Shown piece after piece: positions 1 to 6,481 of a stretch of 14,579 nt of DNA. Under the pieces are notes generated by a model that worked only from the letters and a program-made list of their open reading frames with translations, made no database searches and had not been told where the DNA came from. The translations under genes and the position numbers were made by a program. The DNA comes from Bacillota bacterium. GTDB lineage: Bacteria > Bacillota > Clostridia > Acetivibrionales > DSM-1351. Within the stretch, counting starts at the first letter, position 1. Each line of letters opens with the position of its first letter. The stretch lies in assembly GCA_023412275.1 (NCBI GenBank), contig JAEYNY010000064.1:1-14579 (forward strand), written 5' to 3'.

Positions 1-1
1 A

Positions 2-1012
2 GCAAAGCTAGGGGATATAGTTGCGGTTTCCGGTGTAGGTGATGTTACAATCGGGGACACAATATGTGAAATAGGCGCACCGGATCCGTTGCCTTTTGTT
101 GCTATTGACGAACCTACTTTGTCAATGACATTCAGTGTAAATAACAGTCCATTTGCAGGAAGAGAAGGCACCTTTGTAACTTCAAGGCACTTGAGAGACA
201 GACTCTTCAAAGAGCTGGAAACAAATGTAAGCTTAAGGGTTGAGGAAACTGACTCTGCTGATGCTTTTGTTGTATCAGGAAGAGGAGAGCTTCATCTTTC
301 AATATTGGTTGAAACAATGAGAAGACAGGGATATGAATTTCAGGTTTCAAAGCCCTCGGTTATTAACAAGGAAATTGACGGGGTATTAATGGAGCCTATA
401 GAATACTTGATGATAGACGTTCCTGAAGAATTCATGGGAACAGTAATGGAAAAACTCGGACAAAGAAAATCCGAGATGGTGAATATGACATCTGCAAACC
501 AAGGTTATATGAGACTTGAATTCAGGATTCCAGCAAGAGGTTTGATTGGATATAGATCTGAATTGCTCACCGATACAAAAGGAAATGGAATAATGAGCCA
601 CGTATTCTACGGATATGAGCCATATAAGGGCGAAATTCCTACAAGGTCAAGAGGTTCATTGATTGCCTGGGAGGATGGCGAAGCTGTTACTTATGGCTTA
701 TACAACGCTCAGGAAAGAGGAACCCTTTTCATAACACCGGGAACAAAGGTTTATGAAGGTATGATTGTTGGTGAAAATGCCAGATATGATGACTTGGTTG
801 TAAATGTTTGTAAGAAGAAGCATGTTACAAATATGAGAGCTTCCGGATCAGATGAGGCATTGCGATTGACACCTCCTACAAATTTAAGCTTAGAACAGGC
901 TTTGGAATTTATTGCCGAAGATGAACTTGTAGAGATGACTCCAAAGAGTATCCGTTTGAGAAAAAAAGTATTGGATACAGAAACAAGAGCAAAAATCAGA
1001 AGTAAAATGTAA
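2..1012 (+). CDS. typA: TypA/BipA ribosome-associated GTPase, C-terminal part (5' end outside window)
   Basis: This is a translational GTPase related to EF-G that binds the 70S ribosome and acts in stress adaptation and 50S assembly. The reading frame is open from base 2, so a TTG at 89 is an internal codon and not a start. About 336 residues are present of a family length near 610, so the G domain is missing because of the window edge. What remains is the end of the beta-barrel domain II, the EF-G-like domains III and V, and the TypA-specific C-terminal domain. Diagnostic stretches are FRIPARGLIGYRSELLTDTK (codons near 523-582) and KKKHVTNMRASGSDEALRLT (near 814-873). The gene stops at TAA 1010-1012. 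No terminator is visible before the mltG promoter. The family assignment is very secure. Confidence 0.96.
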   Translation, partial: AKLGDIVAVSGVGDVTIGDTICEIGAPDPLPFVAIDEPTLSMTFSVNNSPFAGREGTFVTSRHLRDRLFKELETNVSLRVEETDSADAFVVSGRGELHLSILVETMRRQGYEFQVSKPSVINKEIDGVLMEPIEYLMIDVPEEFMGTVMEKLGQRKSEMVNMTSANQGYMRLEFRIPARGLIGYRSELLTDTKGNGIMSHVFYGYEPYKGEIPTRSRGSLIAWEDGEAVTYGLYNAQERGTLFITPGTKVYEGMIVGENARYDDLVVNVCKKKHVTNMRASGSDEALRLTPPTNLSLEQALEFIAEDELVEMTPKSIRLRKKVLDTETRAKIRSKM

Positions 1013-1024
1013 TTACCGGGAATA

Positions 1025-1053
1025 TGGACAAAATTTAAAAAGAATATTATAGT
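1025..1053 (+). promoter_or_regulatory. Candidate sigma-A promoter for mltG
   Basis: TGGACA at 1025-1030 and TATAGT at 1048-1053 are separated by exactly 17 bp, each matching five of six consensus bases. It lies in the 88-bp gap between typA and mltG, about 50 bp before the mltG start, so mltG probably has its own promoter even if it also receives readthrough from typA. Confidence 0.6.
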
Positions 1054-1100
1054 ATTTATTATAAAAGCTTTTGAATTTTTAGAATGGAGTCACATATTTG

Positions 1101-2375
1101 ATGGATAGAAGATTAAAAGTATCATTGACAGGGATACTGACTGTGATTGTGGGGATATTGCTATCAATCCCAAACATCATGAATTATTTCGGAACTCTGT
1201 TAAAAGGCTTTGATGCTAAGTTTGGTCTGCTTAATGCAGTGTTTACGGCAGTAGGGCTTACATTGGTTCTTTTTGGCTTATTTATAATATCAGCCGGATT
1301 AAAGAAGATGTCCTTCTGGCTGACCATTTTTATTGTTTTTGTATTTATTTTTACTGTGGGAGCCGTTATAACTTTTAGGGGTACGGTTTCCACGGATACA
1401 TCTGAAACAGTAACCACGGAAGTCAAAATTAAGGCTGATTCCGAGGGGGCAAAGATGGTGGATATACCTATGGGATCAGATACCAAGACTATTGCCGGAA
1501 TACTTGCAAATGAAGGTATTATCAACAAGCCTCAGATTTTTACAATTGTGTCAAAAATTAATGGATTTGACGGTAAGTATCAAGCCGGTACTCACATTCT
1601 GAAACCGGGCTTGGAATTCAATACTATAATGACAATCCTTACCGGAAAGCCTGAAAGTAAAAAAGTAACCATACCCGAAGGCTTAAGCTATAGACAGATT
1701 GTGAATACTTTTGTCAAAAAGGAACTTGCTACTGTAGACAAATTTGATTATGCAATGAAGTATCAAAAATACGATTATGATTTCGTGAAGGATATAAAAG
1801 ATAGTAATAACCGTGAATTCAAGCTAGAAGGATATTTATTTCCCGATACATATGAATTTGCTATGAATGCCAGTGAAAAGACAATAATAAACGTAATGCT
1901 TGAAAACTTTAAAAACAAGATAACAAAAGAGCATTATAAGCGTGCCAAGGAATTAGGTATGTCAATGGACGAAGTTATTACTCTTGCTTCTATTATTGAA
2001 AGAGAGGCAAATAATACTAAGGACAGAAGGCTGGTATCGGCAGTATTCCACAGACGTTTAAAAAGCAGGGATTTGAATAAGCTGCAGTCCTGTGCTACCA
2101 TACAGTATGTTTTCCTAAATAAAGAAGGAAAAGTGCATGAGAAGCTTACTTATGAGGATACTAAAATTGTAAGTCCATATAACACGTATATTCATCCAGG
2201 GCTACCACCGGGACCAATATGTTCACCGGGTATGGATTCCATAAACGCAGCATTATACCCCGATGAAGATACGGACTACATGTTCTTTATCGCAGGACCG
2301 GACGGTTCTACTAAGTTCTCTAAGACATATCAGGAACATTTGAAGGCCATGAAGCAATATGGATTGGCAAAGTAA
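1101..2375 (+). CDS. mltG: MltG endolytic murein transglycosylase (YceG family) with a three-helix membrane N-terminus
   Basis: MltG cleaves nascent glycan strands in the membrane-proximal peptidoglycan and terminates their polymerisation. Residues 95-190 form the LysM-like subdomain and residues 190-424 the catalytic YceG domain. Conserved blocks are GYLFPDTYEF, ASIIEREA (catalytic Glu is residue 300, equivalent to E218 of E. coli), LQSCATIQY and HPGLPPGPICSPG. Most MltG proteins have one N-terminal membrane helix and about 340-380 residues. This one has 424, with three hydrophobic segments at about 7-30, 42-67 and 71-92, so the catalytic part should still end up outside the cell. GGAG at 1086-1089 lies 11 bp before ATG 1101 and 8 bp before TTG 1098; either could be the start, and I chose ATG. 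trmR follows after a hairpin. Confidence 0.93.
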   Translation: MDRRLKVSLTGILTVIVGILLSIPNIMNYFGTLLKGFDAKFGLLNAVFTAVGLTLVLFGLFIISAGLKKMSFWLTIFIVFVFIFTVGAVITFRGTVSTDTSETVTTEVKIKADSEGAKMVDIPMGSDTKTIAGILANEGIINKPQIFTIVSKINGFDGKYQAGTHILKPGLEFNTIMTILTGKPESKKVTIPEGLSYRQIVNTFVKKELATVDKFDYAMKYQKYDYDFVKDIKDSNNREFKLEGYLFPDTYEFAMNASEKTIINVMLENFKNKITKEHYKRAKELGMSMDEVITLASIIEREANNTKDRRLVSAVFHRRLKSRDLNKLQSCATIQYVFLNKEGKVHEKLTYEDTKIVSPYNTYIHPGLPPGPICSPGMDSINAALYPDEDTDYMFFIAGPDGSTKFSKTYQEHLKAMKQYGLAK

Positions 2376-2395
2376 TTACACAAAAATTAATTAGG

Positions 2396-2451
2396 CTGGC
2401 TTAATGCCAGAGATATATAAAATAAAGATGGCAGCAGCCATCTTTATTTTT
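2396..2451 (+). terminator. Tandem hairpins after mltG; the second is a strong intrinsic terminator or attenuator
   Basis: A small hairpin (2396-2400 with 2406-2410) precedes a perfect 14-bp stem made by 2419-2432 and 2437-2450, with a 4-nt AGCA loop and a T-rich 3' arm running to 2451. This is a textbook intrinsic terminator for mltG. Only 27 bp separate it from the trmR start, which leaves no room for a separate promoter downstream, so it may terminate only partially. Confidence 0.82.
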
Positions 2452-2478
2452 AACGTTGTAGCTGATTGGAGCAATGAA

Positions 2479-3120
2479 ATGATTAATTACGAATACATTA
2501 CTCAATATATAAGAGAGACAATAAAACCAAATACCGGTCTTTTATCGGAGCTTGAAGAATATGCTTCAAAGCATCATGTACCTATAATTCAGCCTGAGGT
2601 GGGAGCACTGTTGAAGGTTATTGGAAGTATGAAGCGACCCGCAAGAATTCTGGAAGTTGGAACAGCTATAGGATATTCTTCTATATTGTTTTCAGGATTT
2701 TTGCAGCAAAAGGGTATAATAGATACCATAGAGCGAAATGAAGAAATGATTGAGATGGCCAGAACAAATATAAAGCGTGCCGGACTTCAGGGTACTATAA
2801 ATGTTATTGCAGGAGATGCTTTAGAGGTTTTGGCCTGCCTTGACAAAAGCTATGATATGATTTTCATTGACGCAGCAAAAGGACAGTACGGTGAGTTTTT
2901 TGAACATTGTAAGAGGATGCTTGCTCCAGGCGGAATTATCGTTTCCGACAATGTTCTATATAAGGGTATGACTGCAAGTGATGATCTTGTGGTAAGAAGA
3001 AAGCGGACTATAGTTAACAGAATGAGAAGTTTCCTAAAGGAGCTTTGCCAGGATGAAGCATTTGAGACAGGTATTATTCCTATTGGAGACGGAGTAGCAC
3101 TTAGCTATAATAAACAGTAA
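2479..3120 (+). CDS. trmR: TrmR-like class I SAM O-methyltransferase (tRNA 5-hydroxyuridine-34)
   Basis: This 213-residue protein belongs to the cation-dependent O-methyltransferase family (methyltransferase_3, CCoAOMT-like). Motif I is ILEVGTAIGYSS near residues 54-65, followed by the acidic loop IDTIERNEEM and the metal-site segments IFIDAAKGQYGEF and IVSDNVLYKG. In Bacillus subtilis the gene in this position (mltG-trmR-trhP) encodes TrmR, which methylates 5-hydroxyuridine at tRNA position 34 to 5-methoxyuridine; the same role is inferred here from synteny. ATG 2479 is preferred because GGAG at 2468-2471 lies 7 bp before it. An in-frame ATG at 2404 would put the mltG terminator hairpin inside the coding sequence and add 25 residues unlike the family. 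The U32 gene starts 17 bp downstream, consistent with an operon. Confidence 0.88.
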   Translation: MINYEYITQYIRETIKPNTGLLSELEEYASKHHVPIIQPEVGALLKVIGSMKRPARILEVGTAIGYSSILFSGFLQQKGIIDTIERNEEMIEMARTNIKRAGLQGTINVIAGDALEVLACLDKSYDMIFIDAAKGQYGEFFEHCKRMLAPGGIIVSDNVLYKGMTASDDLVVRRKRTIVNRMRSFLKELCQDEAFETGIIPIGDGVALSYNKQ

Positions 3121-3137
3121 AAGTTGTGGGAGGATTT

Positions 3138-4358
3138 ATGAACAAAGTTGAGCTTCTGGCTCCGGCCGGAAATCTTGAAAAGCTTAAAATGGCAATTATG
3201 TATGGTGCTGATGCAGTATATATTGGCGGACAGAAGTTTGGTTTAAGGGCATCAGCTGATAATTTCTCACTTGAGGATATAAAGGAGGGACTTTCCTTTG
3301 CACACCAGCGTGATTGTAAAGTCTATGTCACTGTTAATATAATTCCTCATAATGAGGACCTTGAGGGATTACCTGAATATATAAAGCAACTTGATGAACT
3401 GGGAATAGATGCGGTTATAGTTTCTGATCCTGGAATTTTTGATATAGTACGCGAGAACGCTCCTGACATGGAGATTCATATAAGTACTCAGGCTAACAAT
3501 ACCAATTACTCCAGTGCTATGTTCTGGTACAGGCATGGGGCTAAAAGAATTGTTACTGCAAGAGAGCTTTCCCTTCAAGAAATAGGCGAAATCAGGTCTA
3601 AAACACCTGACGACTTGGATTTAGAGGCATTTGTTCATGGTGCGATGTGCATTTCATACTCTGGAAGATGCTTACTTAGCAACTATATGGCAGGACGAGA
3701 TTCCAATAGGGGAGCATGTTCTCATCCGTGCAGATGGAAGTACCATCTGGTTGAAGAAAAGCGTCCAGGAGAGTACTACCCGGTTTATGAGGATGAAAAG
3801 GGAACCTATATATATAATTCAAAGGACTTATGCATGATTGCACATATCCCTGAATTGGTTAAGGCAGGTATCTACAGCTTCAAGATAGAAGGCAGAATGA
3901 AAAGTTCCTTTTATGTAGCTACTGTTGTAAGTGCTTACAGGCAGGCTATCGATGCGTATTTGGCCGACCCTGACAATTACAGGTTTGACCCTGAATGGCT
4001 GAAGGAACTTTCAAAAGCCAGCCACAGGGAATATACCACCGGATTTTATTTTAATAAGACTACAGGTGCAGATCAGATATATAATACCAGCTCCTATATC
4101 AGAGAATACGACTTTGTGGGTATGGTACTGGAATATGACAAAACAACCGGTATTGCTAAGATTGAGCAGAGAAACCGTATGATTGTGGGAGATGAAATAG
4201 AGGTGGTAAGTCCACGTAAAGGGTATTTTACCCAAACTATTAAAGAAATGCATAATGAGGACGGTGAAAGCATCAGAACTGCACCTCATGCACAAATGAT
4301 TGTATATATGCCTATTGATCAGGAAGTTGGGCCTTATACGATCTTGAGAAGGAAGTAG
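3138..4358 (+). CDS. trhP: U32 family protein, TrhP-like tRNA uridine-34 hydroxylation protein
   Basis: The protein (406 residues) opens with the U32 N-terminus VELLAPAGNLEKLKMAI and carries the family signature EAFVHGAMCISYSGRC near residues 163-178. Four cysteines (171, 178, 194, 198) are placed as expected for an iron-sulfur cluster. The family was once called collagenase-like peptidases, but YegQ/TrhP members support prephenate-dependent hydroxylation of U34 in tRNA. Adjacency to trmR fits hydroxylation followed by methylation. It resembles the longer Bacillus paralogue (TrhP2/YrrO) more than the shorter one, and only one U32 gene is visible here. ATG 3138 has GGGAGG at 3128-3133. An in-frame GTG at 3126 lies partly in that ribosome binding site and is rejected. 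The gene ends at a strong terminator. Confidence 0.9.
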   Translation: MNKVELLAPAGNLEKLKMAIMYGADAVYIGGQKFGLRASADNFSLEDIKEGLSFAHQRDCKVYVTVNIIPHNEDLEGLPEYIKQLDELGIDAVIVSDPGIFDIVRENAPDMEIHISTQANNTNYSSAMFWYRHGAKRIVTARELSLQEIGEIRSKTPDDLDLEAFVHGAMCISYSGRCLLSNYMAGRDSNRGACSHPCRWKYHLVEEKRPGEYYPVYEDEKGTYIYNSKDLCMIAHIPELVKAGIYSFKIEGRMKSSFYVATVVSAYRQAIDAYLADPDNYRFDPEWLKELSKASHREYTTGFYFNKTTGADQIYNTSSYIREYDFVGMVLEYDKTTGIAKIEQRNRMIVGDEIEVVSPRKGYFTQTIKEMHNEDGESIRTAPHAQMIVYMPIDQEVGPYTILRRK

Positions 4359-4362
4359 ACAT

Positions 4363-4404
4363 AAAAAACAGGTGTATCTTCATAAATAGATACACCTGTT
4401 TTTT
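4363..4404. terminator. Bidirectional intrinsic terminator between trhP and the secreted-protein gene
   Basis: A perfect 17-bp inverted repeat (4363-4379 with 4388-4404) encloses an 8-nt loop. Its ends are A6 and T6, so both strands give a stem followed by a U tract. It lies between convergent genes, 4 bp after the trhP stop and 18 bp beyond the stop of the minus-strand gene, and should serve both. Confidence 0.95.
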
Positions 4405-4422
4405 GATATAATATATTCTAGC

Positions 4423-5406
4423 TTAATTACCCGCTACATAGCAGGTCTTTGTAATTGTTCCGGTATATGTTCCTTTACCTTTTATGGTAATAGTGGTTTT
4501 CCCGGCAGAAATCCGACCTACTGAAACAGTATAGTCAATTCCCTTGGTGAGACGAACTTTTCCATTAAACAAATAAACATCCTGTGTTGCTTTGTTAAAT
4601 ACAGAATCCATTGCCAAATACTTAACATCCGATGAGCCGCTTTTTACTGTTAATGTATATGTTCCGGCGTATTTGACTATATCAAAAGACGGTTCTACTG
4701 CAGAATATATTACACTGTACTTTTGTCCTTTGACAGTATTAATTGTATACGTCTTAGGAGTTGCATCATAGACAAATTCACTTAATAAGGATTGGCCATC
4801 TTCATCAAAAACCTTAATATTTGCTCTATTATCTTTGTATTTAAGTGATGCTGAAATGGTTGTTTTTGAAGAACCTGCGGTAAAGGTGTATGTATCTACA
4901 TCGTTAACACACTCAAACTTGCCGTTGGCTTTTATTCCGCTGAATAATGATACAGCATTTTCCTCATTGTCTGATATATCATCTTTTATTTCGTCAACAT
5001 ATACAGTATAGTCAGTATTTTCTGCAAAATTAATTCTTACATAATATGTAGTATTCGGATCAAGTTTAATATGATTGAAATTGTCTACTCCATCGTTTAT
5101 ACCCTTTTCAAATAGCTCTTCTCCCTCTTCGTTGTAAAGGTACATGTGTGGTCCGTAATTGCTTTCATCCTTATAGATGCATCCTATTCTGTACCAAGGC
5201 TCTTTTGTTGAGCTTGTAGTAAATTTGAACCATGCATCAGAATCATCGGCTACTGAGCCTTTTAGTTTTTCACCAATAGTAATTAACTGCGAGTTGTCCA
5301 TATCACCTTCTGTCATGGCACTTACACTAAATGGTGTTACTGAAAGCAAAGTACTTACAACTGCCAGCAATGTAATACCGGACAGTATTTTTTTTAATAA
5401 TTTCAT
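4423..5406 (-). CDS. Secreted beta-domain protein (PPC-like domains plus C-terminal Ig-like module)
   Basis: I do not recognise a named family. The 327-residue product begins with a clear Sec signal peptide: MKLLKK, a hydrophobic core, and a probable cleavage after FSVSA at residue 30. Two beta-rich blocks follow (about 38-145 and 150-255), with the DDSDAWFKFTT / YYVRINFAENTDYTVYV and DVDTYTFTAG / GTYTLTVKSG patterns typical of pre-peptidase C-terminal (PPC) domains. Residues 285-327 (KGIDYTVSVG, TTITIKGKGTYTGT) resemble short Ig-like modules common in Firmicute surface proteins. No catalytic motif, SLH, dockerin or sorting signal is visible, so it is probably a secreted binding or accessory protein. 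The start has AGGGGGT just upstream. The gene is monocistronic and ends at the shared terminator. Confidence 0.8.
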   Translation of the reverse strand: MKLLKKILSGITLLAVVSTLLSVTPFSVSAMTEGDMDNSQLITIGEKLKGSVADDSDAWFKFTTSSTKEPWYRIGCIYKDESNYGPHMYLYNEEGEELFEKGINDGVDNFNHIKLDPNTTYYVRINFAENTDYTVYVDEIKDDISDNEENAVSLFSGIKANGKFECVNDVDTYTFTAGSSKTTISASLKYKDNRANIKVFDEDGQSLLSEFVYDATPKTYTINTVKGQKYSVIYSAVEPSFDIVKYAGTYTLTVKSGSSDVKYLAMDSVFNKATQDVYLFNGKVRLTKGIDYTVSVGRISAGKTTITIKGKGTYTGTITKTCYVAGN

Positions 5407-5743
5407 GAAATACCCCCTGTTGAGTTTGTTTTTTATTAATATTTATTTATACAAATTTATAAAAATCTTATCATACAATGAATAATTATACAAGTTTTGT
5501 AAATAGATGTAAGAAGTGGAATGTATGGAATTATTATATTAAAGTGCAACTGAATTACGTAATTGTATATTATACAATATGTGTAAAAGAGTAGTGGACT
5601 AAATCCGAAATTAACACCATCAGATTATGCAATTACTTGACATATTATCTTACAGAATATACCATAAACTATAAAGATAGCACACCCTTGTTTTTATATT
5701 GCTAAGTAAAGGTAAACCAAATTTGTATATAGTAGGTGGGTAT
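5407..5743. promoter_or_regulatory. Divergent AT-rich intergenic region with overlapping palindromes
   Basis: This 337-bp gap separates the minus-strand secreted-protein gene from the plus-strand HD remnant and GNAT gene. It holds two overlapping palindromes: AATTACGTAATT at 5553-5564, and an 8-bp inverted repeat with a 1-bp centre at 5562-5578 (ATTGTATA/TATACAAT). It also holds the promoter listed separately. The palindromes could be a regulator's operator, but AT-rich DNA makes such sequences fairly easily. I see no RNA gene and no convincing promoter for the minus-strand gene. Confidence 0.4.
5637..5665 (+). promoter_or_regulatory. Candidate sigma-A promoter for the HD remnant and GNAT gene
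   Basis: A perfect TTGACA (5637-5642) and TACCAT (5660-5665) are 17 bp apart. It lies about 80 bp before the remnant's ATG and is the best promoter match upstream of the GNAT gene. Confidence 0.5.
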
Positions 5744-5933
5744 ATGAAAGTACCGGATATTGAGAATGCAGTAAAAATACTAAAGGAAGCTGAAAAATTA
5801 AACTCTGGAGCATGGGTTGAACATAACAAAAGGTTTTAATGAACTAACTATCCCAAAATGGGAATCACTTTTTGAGATTAAGTATTATTTTGATAATAAT
5901 ATATATGAATTGTTAAAGGAGATGCATATTTGA
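5744..5933 (+). pseudogene. Remnant of an HD-domain hydrolase gene with internal deletion and frame change
   Basis: ATG 5744 opens a 31-codon frame ending in AWVEHNKRF and TAA (5837-5839). Its start, MKVPDIENAVKILKEAEKLN, resembles the N-terminus of small HD-domain phosphohydrolases, whose metal-site histidine follows WVEH. One frame over, from about 5826 to the TGA at 5931-5933, the DNA reads FNELTIPKWESLFEIKYYFD and then IYELLKEMHI, which resembles the C-terminus of the same family. The central HD core is gone. The simplest reading is a gene that lost its middle and shifted frame at the junction near 5825-5835. Its old stop overlaps the next gene's ATG as TGATG, so the two were probably once translationally coupled. 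The identification is from memory of family sequences. Alternatively, the 31-codon frame is a small peptide gene. Confidence 0.6.
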
Positions 5934-6388
5934 TGCCTTATAGTATTATTAAACTACAACCCGAAGATTACGGTAAATGCAGCAACATATGGGATATGCA
6001 GCGTAATTCTGAAAATGCTAAGAAGTGGTATGATGAATTAGTAAAAGGTACAAGAATAATTTTTATTTATTTAGAAAATGGTGAGTTTATTGGAGAGGGA
6101 TCCTTGGTTATAAAGAACAATGATCCGGATTATACTATTCCGGGTAAACGAATATACCTTTCTCGCTTGATAATCAAAGCCGAATATCGTAATCGGGGTA
6201 TTGGGGGTATTATTGTTGATTTCCTTAATAATTATGCCAAAGAACTTGGATTTGAGGAAATTTCTGTAGGGGTTGATATTGATAACATAGTTGCCAAACA
6301 TCTTTATGAAAAAAAGGGTTTTACAAACATAATATTTGAAGGAGAAGATGAACTCGGAAAATATATAAAAATTCTTAAAAAATTATAA
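5933..6388 (+). CDS. GNAT family N-acetyltransferase
   Basis: The 151-residue protein has the GNAT fold: N-terminal strand YSIIKLQPEDYGKC, then YLSRLIIKAEYRNRGIGGII near residues 82-101, where RNRGIGG is the acetyl-CoA pyrophosphate-binding loop, and the C-terminal motif B pattern AKHLYEKKGF. The substrate cannot be read from the sequence, and the family covers antibiotics, small metabolites and protein N-termini. ATG 5933 overlaps the TGA of the decayed HD gene. AAGGAG at 5916-5921 is 11 bp upstream, and a TTG at 5930 is an alternative start with better spacing. With the upstream gene broken, expression probably relies on the promoter near 5637-5665. Confidence 0.85.
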   Translation: MPYSIIKLQPEDYGKCSNIWDMQRNSENAKKWYDELVKGTRIIFIYLENGEFIGEGSLVIKNNDPDYTIPGKRIYLSRLIIKAEYRNRGIGGIIVDFLNNYAKELGFEEISVGVDIDNIVAKHLYEKKGFTNIIFEGEDELGKYIKILKKL

Positions 6389-6481
6389 TTCAATTTAAGG
6401 AATATCTATAAGTTGTATAACTTTCCCATTAATATGGAAATAATTAGTATAAATAATCATTTTCGATTAAAGGGGTTTATT

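Noticed and set aside
3126..3137. GTG at 3126 as the start of the U32 gene.
   Set aside because: It overlaps the GGGAGG ribosome binding site that serves ATG 3138, and the family N-terminus begins at the ATG.
6413..6481. N-terminal extension of the PBP gene to a TTG at 6413.
   Set aside because: The extension has no ribosome binding site or family similarity, while ATG 6482 has a G-rich site and directly precedes the basic and hydrophobic anchor.
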